From Lonicera japonica (Eukaryota > Streptophyta > Magnoliopsida > Dipsacales > Caprifoliaceae): 64,000 nucleotides of DNA. Numbering within the stretch: position 1 is the first letter of the stretch; each line of letters begins with the position of its first letter. The notes beneath the pieces were generated by a model. The model worked only from the letters and a program-made list of their open reading frames with translations, was not told the origin of the DNA and did not search any database. The position numbers were made by a program, and so were the translations under genes. The stretch spans positions 54,487,328 to 54,551,327 of the forward strand of contig CM038464.1 in assembly GCA_021464415.1 (NCBI GenBank), in the 5' to 3' direction. Below are positions 10,964-22,570 of the stretch, piece by piece.

Positions 10964-12447
10964 AACATGTTTCTTGATATAAGTATACAGTTCATTTACT
11001 TGAAAAATTCAAGAAAAACATGACAATGATCAATCTTTCACTATTTGATCATTGGATAAGACAAAGAAGATCAAATCTCTCAATGCAAATCATGAAGCAC
11101 AAAGGATCAAAAGACTATATGAAAAGCTTCAAGGAAAAAGCTTCAATGAAGATCAATCCGAAGAAACAAATCAAAGCATTCGAAAACTCGTTAATTTAGT
11201 AATTGAGTGAGTGCTTAAGATTTATGTAAAGTTACTTTATTGATCAAATTCTTATAGCTCAAACATATTCATGCATCTTTTAAAAGATTGATTCAAACAA
11301 GCTTGAAATTGAATTTATTTGAAAAACATCATTTTACAAAGACCGAGTTTCAAAATAAATTCATATTAATTTTAAATGATCATATTTTAAGCTCTAATAA
11401 AAATAGGTATCTTAGAAATATATCTTTGAGGTTCAAAAATCATTAGAATTTTATTTGGAACTAAATTGTTAAATTGTAAAAATATTTTTATTTTAAATTT
11501 AAAATTCGCTCAATTTTTGCCCAGTTTTGATCTAACGGTAAGATGGAGGCCTTTCCGAATTCCGATCATTTTGAAATTTTTACAATAGTTAGACAACATC
11601 TCCTGGAAATTTTGAATAAAATTTGAGCATGATCCAACGGTCAAATTGGGAGAAATTAACAGAAAAAATTTGACTTTTTTGTCAAAACTAGCTGTTAGAA
11701 AGTTTAAAAATGTATACCTTGGAGCCAAAACCATTCTTAATCATCCCCAACGGCCATATGGTTTAGCAAGCTATAAATATGAGGTTCTATACATGTTATA
11801 ACACACTTGAATCATTCTACAAACTCATTTTACATATATACAAAGTTATTCAAGTATTCAATTCATTTCATTGATCAATCTTTCATCTTTTGAGCTATAT
11901 ATTTTGGATCAATCTTGATAAATCTAGTGTGAGCTTCATTTGTAATCTTCAAATACACTTGAGAGTTACTGTATTGGTGTGTATCACCATAAACAATTCA
12001 TTTTTTATTTCAAAAGAGAGTTTGTCTCTTTGCAAAGCAAGAGAGCATATCTTGTGAGAAGTGTAGTGGGTATAGCTACATTGTGAGTGTTGTGTGCATA
12101 ACAACATTTGTATTGATGTTTGATCTTCACCTGAAGAAGATTGAATAGTGAAAGTTCTCGGGGAACTAACCGAGCGCGGACGAATGGTTGAAGAAACTGA
12201 ACTCTGAGGATAAAAAGCCTTGGACTTCAAATTGGTTTAATCTTTCTTACTCAATCTCTTTATTTATTTGTTATATTGATTGATTAAAGTTGCTCATTTT
12301 GTTGTTTACTCTTGGGATTGATTGTTTTCCTTGATAAACTTATTTAACTAAATTGTTTTACTTAAAAATTTTGAAAAAGTTTTTAATTCCGCATTAAAAA
12401 ATTTTAAACCCTATTCACCCCCCTTTAGGGTTGTTTTTCGACCAACA
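10904..12447 (+). repeat. 3' LTR of Copia-2
   Basis: 1544 bp, beginning TGTTGACC after a polypurine tract and ending CCAACA at the target duplication. The 'cacccccctttagggttg' block shortly before the end is characteristic of copia LTR U5 ends. A TATA box lies at 11771. The first ~60 bp are repeated twice upstream within the 152-bp units. Confidence 0.8.
11771..11779 (+). promoter_or_regulatory. TATA box of the Copia-2 3' LTR
   Basis: CTATAAATA, in the right place within the LTR for the U3/R boundary. Transcription would start about 30 bases downstream, so any transcript from this LTR would read out into the Copia-1 remnant. Confidence 0.5.
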
Positions 12448-12452
12448 GGTTG

Positions 12453-13972
12453 TTCGTTAACCTGGTCATTTTAAGTTCTTGGGAGAGTCTTATGATAAGG
12501 TCCCTGATGAATAAGAAACGAACCATTTTTAACTACAATGAAATACTTCAAGATAAAGATATAAAAAATGGCAAAGAGTTATGAAATCTGAAATGGAGTC
12601 CATGTACTCTAACGAAGTCTAGGATCTTATAAAACCACCCAAAGGGATAAAACATATCGAATACAAGTGGGTATATAAGAGATAGAGAGGATTAGACGGG
12701 CTTAAATCAAGGCTTGTTGCTAAAAGGGTTCACTCAGAAAGAAGGGGATCGATTATGATGAAACCTTTTTGTCGGTAGCCATGCCAAAGTCTATTCGAAT
12801 TCTCTTATCCATTGCAGCTCATCTTGATACGAGATTTGGCAAGTGGATGTCAAGACAGGTTTCCTTAATGGAAGTCTTGATAAAAGCATCTATATGATGC
12901 AACCAGAAGGATTCATAGCAAAGGGCTAAGAGCACATGCTATGCAAGCTCAATAAGCCCATTTATGGGCTTAAGCAAGTGTCTAGATCTTAGAACATCTT
13001 TTTTGACCATGTAATCAAATCTTTTGATTTTGATCAATGTTTGGATGAGTCTTATGTGTACAAAAGGCGCAACCGAAGCGCGATGGTATTCTAGGTATTG
13101 TATGTGGATAATATCTTACTTATTGGAAGCGATATGTGAATATTATCTTTAGTGATGGTATGGTTAATAAGTCAGTTCGATATGAAGGGCTTAGGAGAAG
13201 CTAGTCACATCCTTGGTATTAAGCTTATGCGAGATTAGAAAAATAGGATGTTGGGCTTATCCAAAGTACTTACGTCGATACAATTCTTGCCAGAGTTAGT
13301 ATACAAGATTCCAAGAAAGGATTTATCCCTTTTTAGGTATGGAATCATTCTATCCAATATCAATGTCATCAACACATGATGAAATAGAGAGGATGAGGGG
13401 AGTTCCTTATGCTTCAGCAATGGGAAGCCTCATGTATGCTATATTGTGTACTAGACCAGACATTTGCTTTACCGTTGGTATGGTTAGCAGATATCAGTAT
13501 AATCCAGGGAAAGAACACTGGACTGCGGTAAAATATATACTTAAGTACCTTAAAAGGACTCAAGATTTTATGTTGGTTTACCAGGCAAACAGTCTAGTAC
13601 GTGTTGGATACACAGATAAGGATTTTTAGTTAGAAATTAGGACTCCAAAAAGTCAAATTCAGGTTATGTGTTTACTCTAAGAGGTGGAGTCATTAGTTAG
13701 TGGAGTATCAAGTAGTCATGCATTGCTGACTCCACTATGAAAGCTGAATATGTGGTTGCTTTAGGAGCAACTAAGGCAGCGGTTTGGGTCAGGAACTTCC
13801 ATATGAATCTAGATGTGGCACTTTCAGTGTTATAAGCTATTTCACTTTATTTTGATAATAGTGAAACGGTTGCGAACTCGAAAGAGCTGAGGATTCATAA
13901 GAAGGAAAAACACATAGAGTGTTTACGTTGAGGGAATGGGAGTGAGATGCATAATTGCATGGCTTTGAGTCT
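12453..13972 (+). pseudogene. Copia-1 pol pseudogene, reverse transcriptase and RNase H
   Basis: Continues Copia-1 after the nested element: GHFKFLGESYDKVPDE (about 12465), then EYKWVYK (about 12660) and YDETFLSVAM (about 12750) of the RT. The catalytic YVDD region (13101-13112) reads YVDN, so one catalytic Asp has been lost. The RNase H connection is best preserved at 13339-13629 (YASAMGSLMYAILCTRPDI, GYTDKDF). After KEKHIE (about 13915) the sequence jumps to the last codons before the PPT, suggesting a deletion in the RNase H C-terminus. Many stops and frameshifts. Confidence 0.85.
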
Positions 13973-13983
13973 AAGTGGGAGAT
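13973..13983 (+). promoter_or_regulatory. Copia-1 polypurine tract
   Basis: aagtgggagat directly precedes the 3' LTR start TGTTAGAG and is the expected plus-strand primer site. Confidence 0.7.
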
Positions 13984-15448
13984 TGTTAGAGTGATATACT
14001 AAAAGCCATAATTTTCTTGTTGGTTTGGATATGCTATAAACTTGGTTTTGCTATTTTAATGAGAATCTTTATGGGCAATGTTTGCATTATATTATTTATT
14101 TAAATATTGTGCATGTGTGTCTTTTATTTCATATAGTAAATGATTTGGTGTGTAGAGTATAGCTTACACACAAAAGATCATATCATCGGTTCTTGTGAAG
14201 TATAAGTTTAATGGTTCACAATCTTAGATGGAATTGAACACCCATCGGTAGGATTGTAGCACAAGTTTTAGTAGTTTATCATAACTACAGGAAACGGTAT
14301 AGTTTTAACTCGTTGTGCTAGTACACTTTGTGTGTATTGAATAGGACCAGTTTGGGTTAATTGTTTTTATACTGACTATATAAAACAATTTAAAATTCCA
14401 TGGTTATTATGATTACTTATGCTCTTAATCTTGAAATAATTAATAGACATATATATGTAGTGTTTGTTGTTTTGACTCATTAAAAGTGAGATTCATTTAT
14501 GGATCAATAATCTTCGTGAATTGGATGACGACACTATATGTATAATGAATATTAATTATTGACGGAATCCACGTCCCAGTATAGGGATTGATGATAGCCC
14601 ATTGAGAAGCTTATAAGTTTTAATCATGTCAAACCCTGTAGGTGGATTATGTTAATCCGACATTTCAAATAAGTTAAGTGATAGGCTCAAGGATTAAGAA
14701 GTCATTTAAATATAATTGTCAGTAATTTAATTTAAATGACTGTTATCTGTAATCTTAACGTGGGGAGAATAATAAATATTTAATAATAAGGAACTCGAAA
14801 TATAATTTTGAGATAAGGACGGGAGTGCTATTATAATTCTTTAGTGGTGTGAATTATAATTTATGGAAGGAACTAATTCATAGTGGAATTAGGATTCCAA
14901 CTTTCCATAAGCCCAAACACTTATTTCTCCTTAAAGTCCCTATCGTAGCCTTATATATACGCCGGCCTTGTCTCTTCTCAATATAACAATAATTCTCATG
15001 AGTTAGGATTTGTTCTATTGAGAGAGGAGAAAATCTTGCTGATACCGTAACCCACACTCGGTGTAAGATTTGATGGTGGAAGGAATACGATAGAAGATCT
15101 TTATGTTTTCAGCACAGCAGTCATAAATCAATTGTAACTTTTGATCGCATCGTTGGATCGGGCTGATTTTTGGATATGTCGTTCTAAACGCAAAGTTACA
15201 TATATTACGTGAAAAATCAGGACGATAAGAAGTCGTTTCGGTGGCGAAAACAATCGATTTTTGCACCCAGTGAGAATTAAAAAATCTGACCAAATCGCAA
15301 TCTGATACTTTCAAATCCTAGTCTCCTTATATGGATCCTCTACATGATCCACAAAGGTGAAATTCCTTTATTCTTATAGGATTTTAGCAAAATTTTTTTG
15401 TTCAATCTATACGCAATATCAAATGATCCTGTATTTATGTCTCCATCA
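13984..15448 (+). repeat. 3' LTR of Copia-1
   Basis: 1465 bp, TGTTAGAGTG...tctccatca. The last 415 bases match the truncated 5' LTR. A TATA box (TATATATA, 14952-14959) marks the promoter; transcription would start near 14980, so the surviving 5' LTR piece (equivalent to 15035 onward) begins inside R/U5. The short open frame on the minus strand within it is not a gene. Confidence 0.85.
14952..14959 (+). promoter_or_regulatory. TATA box of the Copia-1 3' LTR
   Basis: TATATATA followed by a GC-richer stretch, as in plant copia U3/R boundaries. Confidence 0.5.
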
Positions 15449-15709
15449 CATTTAACAATCATAAATCCTATATTTAATCCCATAAAGCCTCATAAAATTT
15501 TACGTTACAAAATAATTAATTATCATAAATCTATTCATAAATATACACAATTAAGTTTATAATTCATAATTTAATATATTTATTATCTTTATTAAAATTT
15601 TGAATGTAAAATAACTTTTTGTATACTATGAGAAAAAAAGTATTAATTAGAGACCGTTTGATAGGGGGAGAGAGTAATTATAATGAAATTATAGGAAATG
15701 AATTTTGAA
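15449..15709. other. AT-rich DNA, nothing recognised
   Basis: Short spacer between the Copia-1 3' LTR and a candidate Helitron start. No gene, repeat or element end seen. Confidence 0.5.
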
Positions 15710-16560
15710 TCTACTATTATATAAAGTTAAAAGCCATTTCGGTGGCATTGAATTCCTATCAGGTTTAATCATACGATCTTGCCCTTTCATGCTTTAATTT
15801 CACACACACAAAAAAATATTATCAATGCGAGTATTGGAGATTAAAACGTTGAGCATTGCAAGGATTATATAGGGCTTTTAACCGTTGGGATGGAGAAAGA
15901 AACTATCGAGAGAGAGATTAGGCGGGACTAATTATGAAAACGTGTTGGTTGAAAAGCGTACCACGTGTAAAATGTAGTTATACATTTTACTTATTATATA
16001 ATAAGATAAATGAAATTAGATAAGAGATATTATATTATTAAAAAATTGAGAAAAAATTAAATAAATTAAAGTACATTTATTATGTGCCACATGTCACACT
16101 CTCATGAAAAGAGAGCATTTTACTTTCGATTATTATATATATGATATATAAAATGGGAGAAATAGAATTATTAAATGTTTCTTTTGTGTAAATCTTGCCA
16201 TGTGTCATTTGTTATTTTAGTATTTAATTGTATATTTATATTACTTTATTTTTAGTTGTTCTGCATTATGTCATTTATTCTTTAATTATTTAATTTGCTC
16301 CTTTTAAAAAAAAAATTTCCTCAATCCTTTAATTAGAACATAAGACTTCATTGGGTGATTAATTAGTTATGTATGATTTGTGATCATTTTATATTTTAAT
16401 GATATAAACGGATAAATATAGCATGCTTGAGATTAATATTTAAAATTAATTTACACCTTCAATAATTATAATTTGTATTTCTTTTATCTTATAATAAATT
16501 TCATTATTCGTCAATAATATATTAAATATCGCCCGTGCATTGCAAGGGCAACACACTGGT
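15710..16560 (+). mobile_element. Candidate non-autonomous Helitron
   Basis: Starts TCTACTATTATATAAAG after an A, like many plant Helitron 5' ends. It ends with a short GC hairpin (GCCC...GGGC, 16531-16549) and CTGGT (16556-16560), which fits CTRRT. There is no internal coding sequence. The base after CTGGT is A rather than the expected T, which weakens the call. Confidence 0.5.
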
Positions 16561-18205
16561 ATATAAGTAAAACGTTGTCTTTTAATTGAATAACGATAAG
16601 TGTCAATATTTATTATTTTATTTAATTTTCCTTATCTTTTTATTTTTTATTTTTGAAAATTGTTTTTGACATTAATTGTTCCTTAATTCCTCCTCATTTT
16701 TGCAATTTGTTACCTTATTTTAATTTTTTGTGATTTCTTTTGTGAAAAGTGGTTTTGACATTAATTGCTACTTAATTCTTACTCATTATTTTCTTTTCCA
16801 ATCCATTGCCTTTCATTTTATTTTTTGCATTTTTTTTTCGTAGCCAACAACTGTCATTTTAATACAAGTTGCCATTTGAATTTTTTTTATTAATCCTAAG
16901 TGGGTTTAATATTAAAGTGACTCTTTGGGTATCAAAAAGGGAAAAAAATAATTTGAAATGATTCCGTTGTCCCTAATTCAAATTGTCAGTAATTTCAAAT
17001 TATTATTAGTAGTTACATTTTGATTAGTAATTTTTGAGAAAATATTATGACCCCAAATAATTTTTTAATTTTTAAAATAATATTTTTTGATTTTTTTAAC
17101 ACGTCTTATGATTTATCTGATATGTTACACTTGACTCTTACCCATCAATTTATTACCCATCTCTTTATTTTCTCCTTAATATATTGATTTTGTAACTCCC
17201 AAAATAATGCTCACCTCCCTCCTTTACTCTCTTTTAAATACAACATTAATTATGTTACTATTGCATGTATAAAATGAATTAGATTGTTACCAATTGGGTT
17301 TCATTCACTGTAGTGCATGTTTGCTATAAGTTGGTAAGAAAAATGCCCTCACACTCCTATTATTTGTTCTCTTTCTCTCTGTGATGTTTTTGTACTTTTA
17401 AGATATCTTCATCCGTGTTTTATTTTTGTAGTACAAAGATCTATAATTGAGTTGGTAAACTTTTTCTTAATTTTATTTTTGAATGTTCAATAGTATTTAC
17501 TGTGCAAAATCTTTAGTTCGATATTGTTATTCTCTCTTTAAACTCACCATTTCCAAGATAATTGGTTTTGATTTTTTGCATCCTTTCAATTTTTTAAAGT
17601 TTTGATTTGATTATTAGTAATATCAATTTTATTTTTTGTTCACAAATATTAAGAATGTGTCAAACATAAAACTTGACTTTTAAGATAGTATGTTCCTATT
17701 TTATTTCAATTGTTGTCATAAACTAATTTTAGAATAACGGATATGAATTAATAGACTTTCTTAGTTACTTATAGATTTATATTTGAGAATCTTTTATTAC
17801 ACAATATAATTCGATCATGTATAACAACTTTATTTTTTATGAAAGTATTTTTAAATGTATAATCTCAAAATACTTGATTTAAAGCTAGCTTACTAACTCT
17901 TACATTGAAACTATACATGGTAAAACTATGGTGTTTCATATGAAGGATATTCCGAATAGATTGGGAGTTCAAATATAATGTATCATAATTTCAACAATAT
18001 TTTCACAATATGATTCTTATAAAATCATCTACATATATAATCGTTGATTATTAGTTGAGAGTTTCTTCTACCTTTAAATACCAAAGTATAAAGTATGTAA
18101 TTCATGAGAATAATATGAATATGAACATATATATATACGCATATTAATTATATTTTATTGTGATAACTATGAATCGTCTGCGCATCGCATAATCTGAAAA
18201 CTAGT
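16561..18205 (+). mobile_element. Possible second Helitron-derived segment
   Basis: Begins directly after the previous candidate (tatataagtaaaac resembles an eroded Helitron 5' end). It ends with a small hairpin-like TGCGCATCGCA (about 18179-18189) and CTAGT (18201-18205). No coding and otherwise AT-rich. It could equally be unrelated DNA that ends in a Helitron terminus. Confidence 0.35.
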
Positions 18206-20029
18206 CTATTACTAATAAAGTAAAATGCTCCCTTTGTAAACCAATGATCAGCACGTGCAGGAGTAATGTTAGCATTGATTGACACGTGTTTAACAATTAC
18301 TACATAACATATTCTCATTTATACCCTCAAGCATTTGAACGGGTAAAGTAATCTAACGAGGGCAAGATAGTCTCTTCAAAAATGTTCTCATCATTAATTT
18401 CTCTTCTCACTATCTCTTTATTTTTCTTTTCTTTCAACAGGCCTAATTGCTACTAATTAAACATATATTAATGTATTTATTTATTCTTGAAACTATAACT
18501 GTTGATATATCCCTTCTATATAAACGCCTCTTCCCTTCCTCACTTATTTATTAACACTCTTTGATTGCAATAAAATGCATTTAATTCACTAACTTCCCTA
18601 TTCTTTTCCAAAATTTCTGGTAATCACAAACAATGGGTACCACAGAGTTAATCTTTTATTCTTTCCGATTGCATAAATTCACTATCATCAGCCCATCATA
18701 TCATATATATATTTAACTAACAATTATTTTATGTTTAATAACAATATATAGTGTAGTATTTTTTTTATTTATTTTATTCCATCTCATTTCTATGTTGTTT
18801 CGTTTCTTGAAGCATTTGGCATACTTTAAGTGTACTTTCACCCTCTCTTTTTAGAATCTAGGCTCTTTTAAGGCAAGTGAAATTATTTAATAGTTTTTTT
18901 TTCTAAGGGAGCAACACATTTATATGAAAAAACTTTTGTTTGTTTCTCAAAGATGAGAAAAAATGTCATGTTTATATATTTTTGGCCATCTACATTTGTC
19001 CTCGTAGAACTAATGCTATTGTATTTATTTATTAATTGATTGATTTTATTTTGCATTTGAAATTTAGAGCATTTTTTTGTCTTATTTTGTTTTTAGTTAT
19101 TTTTCATAGTATTGAAGTTTAAAATTTATTACTTAGTTAAAAGTTATTTAATTTGTCTTACTATTATTAGAATTTGCTAGAATAGTTTGATACTCATAGA
19201 GAACATGTTATTATTTGTATTTTCTTTACCGGTTATCTTATATTTATTTGAAACATGTTACTTAATGTTTAGTGCAAAGCGTTTGGAAAATAGTAATTTA
19301 CTAATAATTACTGTGCCAAAATACGTTCATTACATGGATAAATTTTTTATTTTTTTTTACGCATCTAAAGATTTTAAAAGCGTTAACATGCAAGATTTTG
19401 CCAGGAGGTTTGGATATGACATGCAAGTTGGATTGGGGGCCGGGAGGACATCTTACATATATCTCTTCTTTTTTGAAATGAGATATTTTTTTGTTTGTAT
19501 GTCAAATTTTGAGGAGTATTTTTATTCTGCACTCTATTCTCTTCTTTTTGAATTGAGATATTTTTGTGTTTGTATATCATATTTTGAAGAGTATTTTTAT
19601 TCTGCACTCTATATTCTCTTCTTTTTGAATTGAGATATTTTTGTGTTTGTATCTCATATTTTGAGGAGTATTTTTCTTCTGCACTCTATGTTCTTTTTTT
19701 TTATTTTTATTCTGTACTCGTTGAGACAATTTCACATTGGGGAATTGAAGTTTCAAAAAATAATGTATAAAAATAAGAGATAATTTCACTTATTATTAAT
19801 TGGTTTTGTTTTAGATGTTCTAATAATTTAATACAGTATAATTGTATAAGAGGGGTTATTCACCTGTGTGCTAATTAACCCCAACGATTATACGCGCTCT
19901 AAATCTGAATTCATGTCTTTGGTTTAAAATTACGTCATACGTGAGAGGGTGTGTTGAGAGTTGAGACTCTAGTTCCAAATATAGTTTTGAGTAAGATACT
20001 TCAAACTTGTGTGTTGAAAGTAGAAATCC
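18206..20029. other. AT-rich region, possible third Helitron start, no clear gene
   Basis: The left edge (TCTATTACTAATAAAG from 18205) again looks like a Helitron 5' end, placed tail-to-head on the preceding CTAGT. I could not find a matching 3' end. A 148-codon open frame at 19187-19633 is mostly made by the 75-bp tandem repeat below and by AT-rich sequence; I do not regard it as a gene. Confidence 0.35.
19462..19690. repeat. Three ~76-bp tandem repeats
   Basis: The block GAGATATTTTT recurs at 19480, 19555 and 19632 (spacing 75 and 77), together with gagtatttttattctgcac. Units are similar but not identical. The repeat produces a spurious repetitive Phe/Tyr-rich frame. Confidence 0.8.
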
Positions 20030-20032
20030 TAA

Positions 20033-20491
20033 GGTCTTGTTGGTTCACGGATTTAAGGATTCTGGAAAGGAAAGTCATTATTTTTATTTGTTTGGTAAGC
20101 ACAAATTTTTGAAAATACTTTCCCGACATAGGGGAAAGTAGGGGGGAAGTCATTACTCAGACGTCATGGAATTGATTTTTCTATTTGATTTTTTAACATT
20201 TATTACAAAAATTTTGGACAACAATACCCCTACCTAAATATGTTATTACCAAATTTACCCATTTTTATGATATTTTTATTTTAAAATACAATGATATTAT
20301 TGAAATATTGATATATTTTTACTTTTCTTCCATGTACTAACCAAACACTGGAAGGGAAATCAAATAGGATTTTCTAAATATTTTATATGCTTTACCAAAC
20401 ACATGAAATGAAACTTGACAAAATCTTTAATTTCTCATTGTCATGAGAAAGAAAAGGGAATTAATTTCCCTTTCATGAATTAAACGAGGCC
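20033..20491. mobile_element. Tourist-like MITE (459 bp)
   Basis: Flanked by TAA on both sides (20030-20032, 20492-20494). The left terminus GGTCTTGTTGGTTCAC is inverted relative to the right end ...TTAAACGAGGCC. A 3-bp TAA/TTA duplication with such termini suggests the PIF/Harbinger (Tourist) type. A related copy lies at 53273-53591. No coding. Confidence 0.65.
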
Positions 20492-20568
20492 TAAGTTTCG
20501 CTTAAGAGAACCATTTGTAACTACTTTTGAGTTAGATCTTAAGAATTCTAATACCATAGTTAATTTAA

Positions 20569-21108
20569 GGGTGTGTTTGATTGGTTTTTTTTTTCATGGA
20601 AAATACCCATTTTCCACTTGATTTGACAACTTAAGGTGTTTGATTGACTTTTTTTTCTAGAGAAAATATTTTCCTACTTTTGCTCATACACTTACATTTT
20701 CGACCAAAATAAGGAAAACATTTTCTTTGGGAGGGGGGAGGGGGGGCTTGTATTTATTTTTCGGGCAATTGCACAGTTTTCGAGACAACATTTTACCCAT
20801 TTTCTACATTAAAAATGCTATAACTTAAAATACAAAATTCAAAATTTAATAAAAATTTAATATTTAAAATCTATTAATCAAGATCAATTAAACAAAATCC
20901 ATCATGACTATAGAATTATGTAAAAAAAAAAATCAATAATTTTTTCTACATTAAAAATGTCACAATACAATCAATATTTTCCGAATAGAAAATTAAGGCA
21001 ATCAAACACATTTAATTGAATTTTGCATGCAACTCAATTCTAGGCAATTCAATTGTCAGAAACTTATTTTATTTCCATACAATTTCCATGCTTGCAATCA
21101 AACGTACC
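20569..21108. mobile_element. TTAA-flanked MITE, GGGTGTGTTTGATTG family
   Basis: Termini GGGTGTGTTTGATTG and CAATCAAACGTACC, flanked by TTAA (20565-20568, 21109-21112). An internal partial repeat of the terminus (aaggtgtttgattg, about 20630) suggests a nested or composite copy. Relatives are at 37926 and in the 55.7-57.4 kb cluster. Confidence 0.6.
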
Positions 21109-21118
21109 TTAATATATT

Positions 21119-21146
21119 AACTTCTGTTGAGTAAAACAGAAGTTGA
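21119..21146. repeat. Short palindrome
   Basis: AACTTCTGTT and its complement are separated by a few bases, just right of a MITE. No function evident. Confidence 0.6.
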
Positions 21147-22288
21147 CAATTCTACCCTCATACTGGTAACTTACTCTTTCCCACATTAGTCACTATGAAA
21201 AAAGAAAGCAAGTTCCACCTCTTAACTCTATTTTCCATTCCCTTTTCTTTCTTTCTTTCTTTCTCCCAAGTGAAGCATTAGAAAATGGGTCATACACACT
21301 CACTCAGCTTGGGTTTTCCTCTTGAATCCATTTTACCATTTTCATTTTGAATTCATTCATAATTAACACTTTCTATCTCACACAATAAAAAATAAATTTT
21401 ATTTTTAACCATTTAATACATTAATATTAATTAAGTATTTTCTTAAAAAATTTTAAAATTAAAATTTGACTATTAATTTTAAGACGAAGGACGTATGTTT
21501 ATACATATATACATATTCACACATGCATATATAGGAGCATTGATTATATTTTTAATTACCGTTAGAACGAAAATAATTGACAATGGATTGAGGCATGTAC
21601 AAACACTTTTCTTAAGGTGTTATTTGTCCACTTATTTAAATACTAAAGTTTATTAGAAAATCACCTCTAAGATACAATAATCCCTTTTAGAGATTAAGAA
21701 CACTTATTATAAATTAAAAGAGAAGAAGAAGAGCAAGAATATACCAGGTTAGCAAAATTGCCGATGATTTTTTTTATTCTGCAAGGAGATAGAAAGTATA
21801 TATGTAAAATGAAAGGACATTGCCTATTTATTATAGGTCGCCTTTGTGGCAGTTATTAATTTAAATTAAGACATCAGCTATGGAAGTTATTGGAAATAAT
21901 CTCATGCACTATGGACCATGATAGTGATTTAATATGAACCATTGAAGAAAAACAAGGGCCCTGATTGCTCCTTGCTATGCAACATGCATACAACATGCAT
22001 TTATTAATAACTAGGGTATGTCCGTGCCTCCGGTACTATTAAAAATAATTGTGATAATTGATATAGATGAGTTACTATTATACATTACTATATATATATT
22101 GTGACAATTGTAATTAAGTTTCCTTTAACATTAAGGTGTTGTGTTAGCATGGTTCGGTCAAATTCGAGTTAGGAACTAACTAACATGTATGATAAACATA
22201 TCATGTTGAGTTAGTATAGATAACATGATTAACCTGAAATTAACATGTTTAAACTTAGTTAGATAGGTCAAACAATTCTTATTTATTT
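21147..22288. other. AT-rich intergenic DNA, nothing recognised
   Basis: Contains a short TTTC microsatellite near 21250. Near 22012 an ACTAG followed by a degenerate GC patch may be an eroded minus-strand Helitron end, too weak to call. No gene. Confidence 0.5.
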
Positions 22289-22289
22289 G

Positions 22290-22439
22290 GGTAATGATAT
22301 TAGTACCATACAAAAAATACTTTAACACTTTAAAATCATTTTTAATGACTAAAAAGTGTCCCAAAAAATTCATATAAAATATCACTAAAAATAATGTTAA
22401 ATTATTAGAATATTTTTGTGAAGGGCTAATATCATTACC
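22290..22439. mobile_element. 150-bp MITE with GGTAATGATATTAG terminal repeats
   Basis: A perfect 14-bp terminal inverted repeat GGTAATGATATTAG lies at both ends. The flanking octamers are similar (tttatttg/tttattat), compatible with a degraded 8-bp duplication of the hAT type. The termini resemble those of the larger foldback element starting at 27391. Confidence 0.65.
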
Positions 22440-22535
22440 TTTATTATGTAACTTACTTTAAATGTCTATTTGACGCACAATTTAATTATATTAATTTCGT
22501 GATATCGAGAAATATAAATGTTACATTAATGCTTG

Positions 22536-22570
22536 ACTAGCTGCCGCCACGCACTGCGAGCGGGGATTAG
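22536..22570 (-). mobile_element. Helitron-like 3' terminus on the minus strand
   Basis: ACTAG (CTAGT on the minus strand) is followed by a GC-rich patch with a CCGC...GCGG stem, an island of GC in AT-rich DNA. This matches the Helitron hairpin-plus-CTRRT design. The rest of the element was not delimited. Confidence 0.35.

Larger units (their letters stand above)
6693..12447 (+). mobile_element. Copia-2: nested copia element carrying an antisense LBD sequence
   Basis: Boundaries are exact: TGTTGG at 6693, CCAACA ending at 12447, flanked by GGTTG (6688-6692 and 12448-12452) within the coding region of Copia-1. Contents: a 5' end of about 176 bp that does not resemble the 3' LTR, PBS (6871), gag-protease-pre-integrase in one frame (6925-9235), about 1 kb of foreign DNA with an LBD frame on the minus strand (about 9236-10240), a 3' untranslated region with short repeats, three 152-bp units each holding a PPT and LTR start, and a 3' LTR (10904-12447). 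Integrase core, RT and RNase H are absent, so it would need a helper element to move. Confidence 0.85.
2437..15448 (+). mobile_element. Copia-1: decayed Ty1/copia retrotransposon, interrupted by Copia-2
   Basis: Order: truncated 5' LTR (2437-2852), PBS, leader, gag, protease, integrase, nested Copia-2 (6693-12447), then reverse transcriptase, RNase H, PPT and 3' LTR (13984-15448, 1465 bp, TG...CA). Protease-integrase-RT order identifies Ty1/copia. Removing Copia-2 and one copy of its GGTTG duplication restores the reading ...SGRVV/R.P... across the junction, typical of the variable region between integrase and RT. The coding parts carry many stops and frameshifts. In a hand-aligned stretch of about 215 bases the two LTR pieces differ at roughly 9% of positions, so the element is fairly old. 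The 5' flank was lost with the LTR start, so no target duplication is visible. Confidence 0.9.

Noticed and set aside
15015..15314. 99-codon minus-strand frame in the Copia-1 3' LTR
   Set aside because: Falls wholly inside a repeated LTR; the equivalent 5' LTR copy does not keep it.
19187..19633. 148-codon open frame
   Set aside because: Built largely from a 75/77-bp tandem repeat and AT-rich DNA. The translation is hydrophobic and repetitive with no known domain.
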